A stretch of 64,000 bases of DNA from Axinella damicornis (lineage: Eukaryota > Porifera > Demospongiae > Axinellida > Axinellidae). The notes under the pieces were generated by a model. It saw only the letters and a program-made list of their open reading frames with translations. It did no database searches and was not told the DNA's origin. Within the stretch, counting starts at the first letter, position 1; each line of letters begins with the position of its first letter. Position numbers and translations under genes: made by a program. Positions 53,358 through 64,000 of the stretch are shown here, one piece after another. The stretch covers positions 2,476,926 to 2,540,925 of the forward strand of contig OZ007506.1 of NCBI GenBank assembly GCA_963931865.1. The letters are read 5' to 3'.

Positions 53358-54375
53358 TGTTGTTGCAGAACAGCTGACTCCATGTGTACCCATCACCGTC
53401 ACAATTGCCTTCTCAGTTGTCTCTCTGCCGTGTTTTGTAATGCCAGACGTATCAGGTCTGAAACCAACCAATGAGTGTCTTGTTTGTTTCCTATTGCAAG
53501 TGCAGACCTCGCTCTCCATCTCCTCCCCCTCTCCAGTTACTGTGAGCTTGGGGATCCTAGTGTTGTGCAGAGCTTGCATGCACGGCCAGGGAGAGGGCGT
53601 CGTACACTCCCACTCCACTCCAGCACCTATAGTGCAGTGTGCATAGGACACCTCAGGGATTGAATGGCATGTCATGGTTTAGCCATCACACAATCACTCC
53701 TCTGTTTCACACACAGCCAGATCGAAATGGGACCAGGGCAAGAATATGGCAATAGGAGGTGGCAGTAGCTATAGGGGGTATACAAGCTAGGTTATAGCTA
53801 GGGAGCTGGGTGCTGCATGTTACGTGGATGAATGCGAGGGTGTGTAGTTGGGTGGGGTTGGGGACATGATTGTAGATCTAGTCTCAGCCCCAGACCCAAA
53901 CTAACCCCAGTGTGCATCACTCCCCACGTGTGACACTGGAAGCAATTCACCTGTGCACTGGGGCTGGTATTGGGTCTGGGGCCGAGACTAGGACAGATTG
54001 AGCCATGCAGACTATATACAGCTGGATTCAAAATCTACATTTGGACAGTCATGCAATATTGTATTAGTTACTGAGTTTTCTCAAGAAAATACATCGTATG
54101 TAGCTCCCTTTTTATTCAGTACAAGATAATAAAACAAGGCAGCATTACGGAACATCAAAATCTCAATATAGCAATAACTTACAGGTATTGCTGAACAATA
54201 TTATGGTGCAGTACGTGCAGTATGTGTGATGCAGTGTAACACAAAAGAAATCACAACACTGTTAGTATCAAAGTGTGTGTAAACTGAGATCAGATCTCAA
54301 GTCGTGCTCACAAACATACAGTACATGTAATCTCTCCGAATCACTTTACGTGCAACAGTGAATCAGGAGGGAGGT
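53358..54375. repeat. Convergent SMIM20/HERC2 spacer
   Basis: Contains a 114-bp imperfect hairpin (53878-53991, CTAGTCTCAGCCCCAGACCC to GGGTCTGGGGCCGAGACTAG). The 3' UTRs of both genes presumably lie here. No further coding sequence is supported. Confidence 0.6.
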
Positions 54376-57195
54376 TCAAGGTTGTAGGTCTTCATCTTCA
54401 TCCATCATCAGTCCCTCCTGTACGTGAGGAGGGGAACAGGTGTGTGTGTGAGGATCGGAGGGAAACAGGTGTGTGTGTGAGGATCGGAGGGAAACAGGTG
54501 TGTGTGTGTGTGTGAGGATGGGAACAGGTGTATAGTACATTGTATGTGTGTGGAGAGTGATTGAAAAGGAGTCACTTTAGAGCCCATACAGAGTGCCTAA
54601 GAGACACTTAAGTGTTTAGGGACCACACAGATTACTACAACTACTTCAGATTACTGGGGATTACTAGAGATTACTGGGGCATTACTAGAGATTTTTTATG
54701 CATATTGTTGCTCGGATTTCACAAACTCAGCTATGGTGTAGTTGTAACCTCATGTACTTGTATCACAATTCCAAAGGTACTGTACCTGTAGGTTGATCCT
54801 AGCATAGTCGTCAGTGTCGATAGATTTGCAGAAGGTGATGGCATAACGCAGTTTCTCTTCAAGGACTGGCTTGCAGGAGTAGCGTGGAAGCTTCAGCAGA
54901 AAGAAGCAGGTGTAGGACTCGGGGAGGTAGTAGTCGGGAGGGTGGTACTTGTCCAGAATCTGTGAGACATAAGTATGGAACATAGAGTGAACAGCTGCTA
55001 CCAAGTGCTGTTATGTGGCTGTTATGGGTAATAGAGACCCTACTGTCACTAGTGTGTACTGTACCTGAAGTACAAAGTCCCTTCCACGAAAGTCAGCTGC
55101 ACTCCTGGGCAGCCGTGTGCGTCCCCACACGAACCTCAGGAACAGGGACCGCTCAGCCAGGTTAAAGCTCTCCATCACCTCCCAGAACCACCTGCACAGT
55201 GGGGCCGTATGCTCGATGCCCTTGTATGTCGTCACTGATTTCAGCAAGCTCACGGAGATCTCCTGGCTCCCACACACCATGGTCTCGAGCTCGGGGCCAG
55301 TGAAGAGCGAGAGTAGGGGGACTGGGACCACTTTGGCCATCCCTTCCCGCATGGCTGTAATCTGGTGGTCAAATTCATGCAGACGCAGGTGCACAGACAA
55401 TCGGACGTACTCCTGGCAGTTCTCCGTGGTCACTTGAGTCCATGAAGGGTGTAAACGAACCTCTCTCCCAGTCGCACTTGGCGCTGTGAACTCGATACCA
55501 ACAAATGCCTCAGGGTTGTCACGGATGTACAGCAGGCTCTGAACGTAGTCGCTGTCTATTTCAGAGAGATCAGACAGAGTTAGCGGCAGTCCAACCAGCT
55601 GTTTCCAAATGGGAGGAGCTAGGCTGAGGTTGATTGGCGAGCCTGTTCGGATGGCGATCCCCATGATGGCGCCCAGGAAGCGGAACATGTTGAGGTGGAT
55701 GTGAGTCGAGGCTGTCGGGTTGATGATGAAGCAGTCGCGGTTCACCCCAGTGTCATCTCTTCCATTGGGTGTCTGAATCAGCAGAGATAGTGACCCACTC
55801 TGCAGCTCGTCACACACCTCAGCTATTGACTCAGAATATCCTCCCCCACAGTCGTCGACACTCTCACCAATGAACTTCACCTTCCACACCCGGTGTGGCA
55901 GGAGGAGGTCCTCCTGGCTCAAGACACCCCATTTAGAGCACAGTTGCCCAAACACAGAGTTGAGGCCATCAGGATCGGCAAGTCCTCCTCGGCCGTGCGA
56001 TCGTTTCAACTGGATCCTGTTCAGCTCGATGACAGGACCATGCTGCTTGCCCTGAGTCATGGTGGCCTTGATGATTCGCTTGAAAGCAGATTCCTGCAAG
56101 ATTAATAAAATCGGTAGACTCTAAGAACACAGAAATTAATGTGTACGATATTCTCTGTAGTCACAGGTAGTCCTAGACTCCAATCCCCCCCCCCCCCCTC
56201 CATTCCTACGCCTAACGCCTATGACGAGTGAAACAATGTGATGCTTACGCCATACCTTTGCACTCGAGAGTAACAATGATCTGAGACTGTCAAATCCCTC
56301 GAACACTCCCTCGTGACCGCCGGCAGCTGCATCTGAGTGTCTGAATTGCAAACCGAAGAGAGTGAGTGACTTGCAGAAGAGGTTGGACAGGTGGTGCAGC
56401 ACGATCAACCGGTTTCGCATCACCGGGATAGGGATTGGCTGGAGGTGGTTGAACTCCATTGGGACCTTCTCCGGTAGTTTGCAGACTGCCTTCCTCTTAA
56501 CGCAGGACCAAGCTACACTGTGGGCAGAGCCACAGGACACATGGTCTATATGAACTTCATCTGGGAATTGGACTTCCTGCAGATGGGGAGAGGAGAGGAA
56601 GTGAAGAGAAGGGAGAGGAGGTGGAGGAAGGGGGAGGAGGCGAAGAAAGGGGAGGAGGTGAAGATAGGGGAGAGGAGGTGAAGGGAGGGGAGAGGAGGTG
56701 GAAGAGGGGTGAGAGAGGGGAGAGGAGGTGGAAGAAGGGGAGAGAAAGGGAGGGGGAGGCGAAGACAGTGGAGAGGAGCGGGAGGAGGTGAAGGGAGGGG
56801 AGAGGAAGTAAAGTGACTATCATAGGTGTGAGTGAAATCTTCATACATGGGGTCCTTGCACTGCAGTTGTAGTGTCATTTCCGATCTGTCCCTCATCGTT
56901 GTCTCCCCAAGTGTACACCTTCCCGTCCTCCGTACACACCAAGCAGTGCAGTGAGCCGCACGAAATGTCCATCACCTTCTTGTCGGTGAGAGCACCCAAC
57001 ACACGTTTTGGGGAACGGTAGTGAGAGTCATCACTATGACCCAGCCGGTAGTAGTCCCCTTTGCCCCTGTGGGAGGAGAGGAATGGAAAAGTAAGAGGTT
57101 AGACAGGGAATAAGGAGGAAGGTGGGTGAGTGGTGGAGGGGGAGGGAGGGAGAGCGAGAGGGACAGAAGAGGGTGGGGTAGAGGAGAGAGCGGAG

Positions 57196-57254
<59 letters not shown>

Positions 57255-60200
57255 GGGGAGGAGGGGGGAGCTGAAATTGGTGTGAAAAATGTATGTGAAA
57301 ATGCAAGCGCTTGGCTTTGAAAATTTGGCATCAAAATCAACCAACAGGCACTTGTATTTAATCAATATATTAACGCATGTCTGTATGTAACGGAAGTAGG
57401 ATGTTCGTGGGGTGGGACTAGACTATAGTGACGCGCGACCTTCATACTTGAACCTCGAACTCTGCGTATATGGAATGTTCGAGAATAGTGGACGTACTGG
57501 ACATGGCCGGAATCTTCCAGAACAGCTGGCAGGGAGCAGAAGCCGAAGCGGACGCAATCGGGGAGCAGCAGTTGAAGCGGACGCAATTGGGGAGCAGCAG
57601 ACGAAGCGGCCGCCATCGGGGGGCAGAGTTGAAGCGGACGCAATCAGGGAGCAGCAGACGAAGCGGACGCCATCGGGGAGCAGAGTTGAAGCGGACGCAA
57701 TCGAGAGCAGCAGCTGAAGCGGACGCAAGCGGCGAGCAGCAGCTGAAGCGGATGCAAGCCGGGAGCTCAGCAGCAGTTGAAATGGATCGATGCAATCGCG
57801 CGGGGAGCAGCAGCTCTGCACAGAGAGCTATCCGGCACCGGATTACTCACATAGGCGAAAGAGGGGGAAGTAGCTGAGCGAGCGAAGCTACTAGTATATC
57901 ATTACTCAGGGCTTAATAAAATTACTGCATGAGCAATCTAGGTCTGCTGTACTCCTAGTCTCGTGCCCAGACGTATTGAGGGTCTGGGAATGAGACTACT
58001 GTACTAACCATGTGTACACATGTCCTGGATGGACGAGCACCATTGCAAACTGTGAGCCACAGAGCATCTTCAGCACTTTTTTCCCTGTCAGGCCGTCTAT
58101 CTTCTTAGGCACCTTGGAGCCTTCGTTCCCACCTCTTCCGAGCTTCCCATAGTCCCCGTCCCCCCAGGCAAAGCCAAGTTTGCTGGCTGTTGCACACACT
58201 GTTTGGGAGTCCCCGCTGCCGAGGGCCACACATGTCACATGCTCCGCTCGCAAGGCCATCACCTGGTGGAAGAGGGGTTAACAATACAGTAGAGGAAGGG
58301 TTAACAGATCATGGAGGATTGCCATATGATAAAATCACAGCAGTTTAGCTCATATGACAGTGGACATGAGATGTGTGAATATAGCCTCGTTCCCAGCAAA
58401 AAGCTGAAGAGGAGCCTGTGAACGAGGCTGGTGGGACCAGAGCTAACATGCATATGGAGATACAAGGTAAGCCACACACACATCAAGTGGCTCTATTCCT
58501 ATCACTCTGGAAAAAGTCATGAAGAATCGACTCCCTCACCCGCTTGGGTTTGGTCTGTGTCTCGTGGTCATTGTGGCCCAGTCTGCCATACCTCCCCTTG
58601 CCCCAGGTGTACAGACTGCCGTCATCGAGGATACAGGCGCTATGGGATGAGCCACAAGCAACCTCCACCACACGCTTCCCCCTCATTGACTCCACTAGAC
58701 GAGGAGTGTCCTGATGGCTGAAGGAGGAAGAGTGAGCGAGAGAGGCAGGTAACAACACTGGTGGTGGGAAGGAGGGAGGAAGGAGGGACAAGGGAGGAGG
58801 GAGGGGGAGGGAGGGAGGAGGGACAAGGGAGGAGGGAGAGGGAGGGGGAGGGAGGAGGGAGGGAGGCAAACAAGGCTGGATGGAGGGAGGGAGGAGGGAG
58901 GGAGGCAAAGAAGGCTGGGTAGATGGAGGGAGGAGGGAGGAGGTTGCATGTAAAATGCTGAACGTAGAATGGAATGGAACGTGGAATGGAACGTGGAATG
59001 GAACGTGGAATTGCAAAACACGTGATCAATGTTCCACGTGAGCAACACGTGAGCTGACCACAAGGCCAAGACAGTTTTTTTGAGAGTTGAGTCGTTCTTC
59101 ATGTCGTTTGGATCTGCTCTGCGGTTCTGTCTTCTCCTTTTCGTGCGGCTAGGCGCTTCCTTTTGCTGGATGGCTTCATCTTCATCTCTTCTCTGTCCGA
59201 GGCGAGTGATGACGAAGATGGCCTACCGAGTGCAAACCAAGTTTTCACTTCGTCGGTCAGCCTTTCCCGGTAAGTGAAATTTAATGCGTTTGTTTACAAT
59301 GGGCAATACACATGTGATGACAAATGCCCACCCCACAATGGGTGTCTGCCAAGATCAGCTCTCACACAGTTGCTGTGGCTGCCCTAAATGCCTCTCTGGA
59401 GGAATTTCTTCAGTGGTACAAGTCGTCTGCGACCACACCTAATGTAACAAAGCTGGCAATGATTGGAATGCTAACAGAGGACGTACATGTAAGAAGGGTC
59501 AAAGTTCTAATTCTCAGAAAGGGAGAACAACGACTAAGGTAGCCCCAGATGCTATCATCTCATCACCTCCGGTTTAGTCCATATGCCTGCATCTTGCCCT
59601 CACACCTCAGATTCAGGATTGAATCCTGCTAATTCAGTCCCAATGGTACCATCAAGCTCTTCATTTAGTGGAACAACTCCCTTGGGCCAGCAACCTCCAA
59701 GGCTCTCAGCAGCAAACAACAACAATTTGCTGGACTGGGAGTTTCAAGCCATCATGGCAACCTGCAGCTACAATTGAAGAGGACTGTCCTGCTCTAGTGA
59801 GAGAGTTTCGTGCTGTAAGTGTGTCCTGATGGAGCTGTACGGTATGGTTAAAAAAGCAAACTCTGTAACTCTGATTTTACCCACAGGAAACCCCACTGAT
59901 TCGTATCCTAAAATTGATGTTGCCACCCAGCTCATCAGAGCTCTCATGGGAAACACTAAAGCAATTGCTTGCGATTGGCACTGTCCAGACCAAATGGAAA
60001 CCGCAACGAAGACGGAGCGCAGTAGCAAGGGTTAAGGAGGTGGCCTCATTCCTGGTGCTGAAAATGCACTGGAATTTTGCGGACGAATTGAATGACGAAG
60101 CTGGAAAGTTGCCAATCCTCTCGACTTTGTTGGTAGATGCACTCGGGTCATATTCCAATGGAAGGGATCAGGGGTTGATGGTGATACCCCAGGCCTGACA

Positions 60201-61655
60201 CAGCAGCAGCTCCAACCTGGCTCCAACCTGGCTCCAACCTGGCCCTCCACCTCTGATTGTTGTTGGGCAGTCCAACAGCTATTCTCCAGTTCCTTGCTCG
60301 TCTGAAACCCCAAGACACCACACCTCATCTGTTTCACCCCCCAACACCAATCCGTTTTATCTCCGGTTCATATCAAGGTTGCCATAGCACACTACGTCCC
60401 GGGGGAACGATTCCCAACCCACCATACAATCTTACCGTAGCGAGAGCAGAAAAACGTCCATACAGGAACAGCAGTGGTCCTGTCGTAACACCCTACAAGG
60501 AATCAATATCCCACTACCATTGCTGTGTGGAGTGTGTGCAGTCAGGGGATCCTAAGTTCGTTCCCATGAGTCTTGTGATCCCCTTGGATCTTTACAGTCA
60601 GTTCACCGGGAGTACCGGGTACTTGCACAGTGCTTTTGGGCTGAACCTGCAGTGAACTGTTGTTTGCTGATATCTATGTAGCTTTCAGGCAGCAGTATAT
60701 CATCCATACTCATTGATATAGGGTTGTTGACACACGGCATTATTGTTCTGTACTTAGTACGTAGCTTGTTTTTTTGTTGTGACAACCCTGCTTCACTCAT
60801 CCAATAATCGATAATTCATGTGTACTGTATGTTATCTACTTTACTTTTTGTATTGCAACTCTGCTTGATCTCTGCGTGCTCAGGACGTCGACGATGGCTG
60901 GCTGCGTGATGAGTGGTTGCTGACCTTGCATGTGTAGGCATTTGCGTTGAAAAGTCTCGTTGTGAGTGATCTCCAGGAGAGTTGCTTCAGCAGCAGTCAG
61001 CAGCGTTGAAAAGCCTCGTGAGCATGCAGTCAGCAGCATTTGTTATGCACGTTACGAGAAGACGGATTGTGTGCATGGCAGACGCAAGCTCGGCTCAATT
61101 AACGACCACCTTTGGAGGACATGCATATCCATCCCATGATCATTTCCACGTTTCGTTCCATTCCATTCCACGTTCCGCGTTTTACACGCAACTGAGGGAG
61201 GAGGGAGAGAGGAAGGGGGAGGGAGGGAAGCAAACAAGACTGGGTGGTGGGAGGAGGATCGAGGGAGGGCATTAAGGTGACGGAATCTTCACACATGCAT
61301 TATGTATATACACTAGCTGTAAATGACTGCATGCACTCACCACGTTTCATTTAAGTGGCAATTCATAATCATGTGATCTGGGCATTGACAGTGTACCAAT
61401 ACATAGGTGGACAAAGTTACTTACGCGGTACTTCCCAGACCCAGTTTTCCGTCGTCTCCTTCGCCCCATGCGTACATTTCCCCGTGTGGGGTCAGAGCAA
61501 GACAGTGCTTTCCACCGGAGTGACAGGCCAGCTTCTGGATGACAATCCCACGTGTGGCCAGGGAGGAGATAATAATGGGTGTGACCACACTTTCTGTTCC
61601 GCCAATGCCAAGACGGCCATAGGCTCCATAACCTGCAGCATAGATCTGTGTGTGT

Positions 61656-61686
<31 letters not shown>

Positions 61687-63360
61687 GGGGGGGGGGGAGG
61701 GGGGAAGGGCTTTCTGAATCATATGCCAAGGAGTGACAGAGACAGAGAGATTAGCCTCGTTCCCACGTGCTCTGGGAACAAGGCTGCAGAGAGACACACC
61801 TTCCCGTCCTGTGGAATAGCAAACATGGTCTGCTCCCCACCGGCAATTATCAGTGGGTTGAGCTCACTGAAGCTCTCGCAAAGCTTTGGTGTCTTGATCT
61901 TGTTGCCCTCCACGCCGCCCAGCTGGCCACGGTGGTTGTGCCCCCACCCATAGACAGAGAAGGAGTTGCCCAGTGGGATATTCCAGTCCTTAGGGTACCT
62001 AGGAGGGGGAAGAGAGGAGGAGAATTAAACGGTGTACGTGTGCCACACTCAGCGGAGGGACCTTCACAGAATCTTTCTGAAACATACAAGCCCTTCCTGC
62101 TGAGTACACGATCAGTGTCGATCAGTGTCAGTGGAGGTGTTTATATGTATTCTTCCTCAAGCAGCTGTCACCATACTGACAGCTGTTTAAGGATTACTGT
62201 GTCAGATTAGGGGACACGTACGTACCTCTGTGTCCACATCACCAGCTGCACATCCTGTTCTTCCTTAAACAGCTCATGGCTCTCGTGGTCCCTGTTGACC
62301 GGCTCGTCAGGGTGCTTCAGGGCATCAACGCGCTCGTTTGCCTCCACCAGACAGCTGGGGAGGTACACAAACAGATCAGTCAAGAAAGTCAGTGATGGCA
62401 ATCAACCATCACACCAGAATTGAGAAGTGTACTTCTTCAACACTTGGTACCTATAACCATGTTCACAACAGTCTAGCCACTAGCCCCTCTCCGCCAGGGC
62501 AGGTTACACTCGCACTCTCTCTCGTACTCTCCAGTAATCTGTAGCTATGATCACAACTGTTCTGTGTCAGTTTATCAGTCCTTGCAATGTTACATGACTG
62601 ACTGATTGCACACACCCGTACGGGCAGGCACTGACAACATACGCATGCAAATACCAAGTTGGATTGGTAGTGAAGCATTCACAATTCAGGGCTTTCCCCA
62701 GAGCCGAGTTGCTGCTCCCTCGCTACCAAGGTTTGAGCATTCAGTAACTTCAAATCCGACCTGCTGTGCTGCTTCAGTAGCTCAGTTAGTACAGCACTGG
62801 TCACAAAGCTGATGGTTGTGGGTTCAAATCCCCTTCGAGGCAGCAACATTTTCTGACTAAATTTGACTTGCCCATCCTGGTCCTAGTATTACACCACTGA
62901 TCAGGGCTACATAGCAGCTGAAACGTTTGGTACTAAGACCATTGGCCGGGCAAACGTTTCAGCTGCTATGTAGCCCTGATCAGTGGTGTAATACTAGGAC
63001 CAGGATGGGCAAGTCAAAAAGTTAGTCAGAAAATGTTGCTGCCTCAAAGGGGATTTGAACCCACAACCATCAGCTTTGTGACCCATAGCTGTTCGTTCAT
63101 GCCAGCAATTTGCTGGCATGAACGAACAGCTATGGATGCACACAACACACACGCCCCACAAGTAGAGGAGGCCGGCTCCAAGAAACAAGCCCGTACTGTC
63201 ATCTCATACACTCACTCCTTGTTGATGGGTGCTCGGCACTGCACCGCCTTGGCCATGCGCGCGGCCATGCAGTACTGGGTGAACCACGCCCACTTTGCCG
63301 AGTCTGAGCTGCAGCAATTGTCAGTGTCCAGGTGAAGGTCACATGCCAGGGCCACCAGTG

Positions 63361-63446
<86 letters not shown>

Positions 63447-64000
63447 TGTGTGTGTGTGCATGTGCTGGTATTACCCATCTTTCAGACATCAACACTGATT
63501 CTTTGTACATTCATGCACGAGCTCATGATGATAAGCTCCTGATTCATTGTCATGGCAACACAGCATAGTATCTGTGGGTGGATGACATACAAATATGCAT
63601 TCTATGGCACCTGGAAGAAGGGGCTGTGCAGCAGCTGGGAGCCTCCTGTGACGTGGGTAATCTCATAGTTGTACTGTTTGAGCAGGGCTTCAGGAAGACT
63701 TCGCACAAGTGCGCAGAAGGAAGTAAGCGTGCCACTACCAGACTGAATGGGGAGGAGGAGGAAGGAGGAGGGAAGGGGGGATGGAGGAGTAAAGAGCAGG
63801 AGAGAGAAGGGTGCATGAGTAAGGGATGGGGAGAAGAGTGAGCGCCTGATAACACTAGTGAGTAGGCAGCTTGGTGACACCAGTGAGGAAATGGTATGTT
63901 GTGTACCTGTTTCAGTGGGCAACATGTTCCCATTGCCCCAGAGACAAGGTGGCCGCTCATGACCGAGTTGATCAGCTTCCTGAGGTGCTGTATAGCCCAC
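54376..64000 (-). CDS. HERC2: HERC2 E3 ubiquitin ligase (3' part, runs off right edge)
   Basis: Giant HECT-type E3 ligase. Exons in transcription order: 63907 to beyond 64000, 63611-63742, 63216-63361, 62226-62354, 61800-61998, 61425-61645, 58540-58717, 58009-58262, 56847-57066, 56256-56576, 55065-56093, 54786-54959, 54376-54417 (stop 54376-54378). Phases agree at every junction. Exons 5-10 form an RCC1-like propeller, with [67 protein letters not shown] and [12 protein letters not shown]. The HECT domain follows ([40 protein letters not shown]). The catalytic Cys is in [17 protein letters not shown]. By eye this is closest to human HERC2 (third RLD plus HECT) rather than HERC1. The tail after HECT is only [13 protein letters not shown], shorter than in human. 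Confidence 0.92.
54425..54530. repeat. 30-bp minisatellite in the last HERC2 intron
   Basis: Three copies of GGAGGGAAACAGGTGTGTGT then GTGAGGATC. A separate AGATTACTGGGGATTACTAG microsatellite is at about 54640-54695. Confidence 0.85.
56580..56815. repeat. GA-rich tract (polypyrimidine on the HERC2 sense strand)
   Basis: GGAGAGGAGGTGAAGGGAGG-type repeats fill the intron just upstream of the 3' splice site of the exon at 56256-56576. Confidence 0.85.
57199..57252. repeat. (GT)n microsatellite
   Basis: About 52 bp of GT in a HERC2 intron. Confidence 0.95.
57535..57780. repeat. 27-bp GC-rich coding-like minisatellite
   Basis: About nine copies of GAAGCGGACGCAATCGGGGA then GCAGCAG. Some copies carry CCATCG or a three-base change, so the period stays a multiple of three and all frames on both strands remain open. 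It lies in a HERC2 intron, so the open frames are probably not translated. Confidence 0.85.
58735..58943. repeat. GGGAGG minisatellite, left part
   Basis: GA-rich units with embedded GAGGCAAACAAGGCTGGATG and GAGGCAAAGAAGGCTGGGTA. Similar units (GGGAAGCAAACAAGACTGGG) continue at 61195-61245 on the far side of the inserted element. Confidence 0.85.
58944..61191 (+). mobile_element. 2.25-kb TIR element inserted in a HERC2 intron
   Basis: Terminal inverted repeats of about 45 bp: left TTGCATGTAAAATGCTGAAC then GTAGAATGGAATGGAACGTGG; right, as complement, TTGCGTGTAAAACGCGGAAC then GTGGAATGGAATGGAACG. The element splits a GGGAGG minisatellite whose units occur on both sides. It carries transposon-type coding remnants on its plus strand. 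GGAACG-rich ends link it to the foldback at 7888-8502. Confidence 0.75.
59330..60655 (+). pseudogene. Transposon-type coding sequence inside the HERC2 intronic element
   Basis: Several reading frames carry protein-like segments: [20 protein letters not shown] (59370-59440), [19 protein letters not shown] (about 60035-60095) and a C-terminal part (60257-60655) with [36 protein letters not shown] and [11 protein letters not shown] then stop. The last part has the layout I recall from uncharacterised transposon proteins of sponges and cnidarians: a basic NPPYDLVV motif, then HxxCxxxxxPxFxP, then an L-F-x2-L end. Frames are separated by possible small introns or by frameshifts; I could not decide which. 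No catalytic triad was recognised. Confidence 0.45.
61671..61700. repeat. Poly-G run next to (GT)n
   Basis: About 26-28 G directly follow (GT)10, abutting the acceptor of the HERC2 exon 61425-61645 on its sense strand. Confidence 0.95.
62799..63083. mobile_element. 285-bp foldback built from inverted tRNA-related halves
   Basis: Near-perfect inverted arms with a loop at about 62930-62950. Each arm starts (outer side) GGTCACAAAGCTGATGGTTG then TGGGTTCAAATCCCC, the anticodon-to-T-arm half of a tRNA-like sequence. On the left the tRNA-like 5' half continues outward (GCTTCAGTAGCTCAGTTAGT, 62770-62790). So the left copy is nearly a full tRNA-like unit, with A box TAGCTCAGTTAGT and B box GGTTCAAATCC. 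It lies in a HERC2 intron. Confidence 0.8.
63083..63135. repeat. Perfect 53-bp palindrome
   Basis: 26-bp arms CCATAGCTGTTCGTTCATGC then CAGCAA with one central base, directly abutting the tRNA-related foldback. Confidence 0.95.
63365..63460. repeat. (GT)n microsatellite at a HERC2 3' splice site
   Basis: About 65 bp of GT plus GTGC units, starting 3-4 bp from the acceptor of exon 63216-63361 (read as CACACAG on the sense strand). Confidence 0.95.

Noticed and set aside
57423..57877. Several overlapping 90-135-codon frames on both strands
   Set aside because: Produced by a 27-bp minisatellite with period divisible by three.
62770..62845. Functional tRNA gene
   Set aside because: D-arm and T-arm boxes are present, but the anticodon stem does not pair well, the acceptor stem is imperfect and the 3' half is repeated in inverted orientation. 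Treated as tRNA-derived repeat.

Overview
The window is eukaryotic nuclear DNA from an animal, most likely a sponge (inference). Genes are split by short GT-AG introns and sit on both strands. Their proteins are clear orthologues of animal nuclear, vesicle-trafficking and mitochondrial proteins. One gene is an intronless class C, GABA-B-like seven-transmembrane receptor of the sort expanded in sponges. One stretch looks like DNA of a sponge-associated archaeon. Introns and spacers are full of CA and polypyrimidine microsatellites, minisatellites and palindromic repeats.

Layout: 1-5592 (-) is the 5' part of PCF11, running off the left edge. Head-to-head with it, 6300-9889 (+) is a Rab30-like GTPase. 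10179-36148 (+) is a complete THOC2 gene of 36 exons whose reading phase stays consistent throughout. Its introns hold a six-unit 113-bp tandem repeat, a SAM-domain mini-gene, transposon remnants (Cys-rich, RPA-like, Helitron-like) and a TIR element. 38204-40432 (+) is the intronless GPCR. 41227-41303 (+) is an isolated BEACH-like exon. 42609-43496 (-) is an intronless VPS26C, head-to-head with an FHIP1 (FTS-Hook-interacting protein) gene at 44399-48966 (+).

The FHIP1 gene is interrupted at about 46153 by roughly 1.35 kb of GC-rich, intronless, prokaryote-like coding sequence, followed by a 200-N gap (47498-47697). I read this as an assembly chimera with symbiont DNA rather than as an integrated gene. 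49620-50982 (-) is ZCCHC10-like, including a GC-AG intron. It is head-to-head with SMIM20/MITRAC7 (52262-53357, +), which carries a phoenixin-like C-terminus. 54376-64000 (-) is the 3' part of HERC2 (third RCC1 propeller plus HECT domain), running off the right edge, with a 2.25-kb TIR element in one intron.

The genes do not form an operon. They are housekeeping genes for mRNA 3'-end formation (PCF11), mRNA export (THOC2), endosomal and vesicle traffic (Rab30, VPS26C, FHIP1), cytochrome oxidase assembly (SMIM20) and ubiquitination (HERC2). Three divergent pairs (PCF11/RAB30, VPS26C/FHIP1, ZCCHC10/SMIM20) probably use shared intergenic promoter regions. All exon limits were read by eye from splice signals, reading phase and remembered family sequence; no alignment or search was run.
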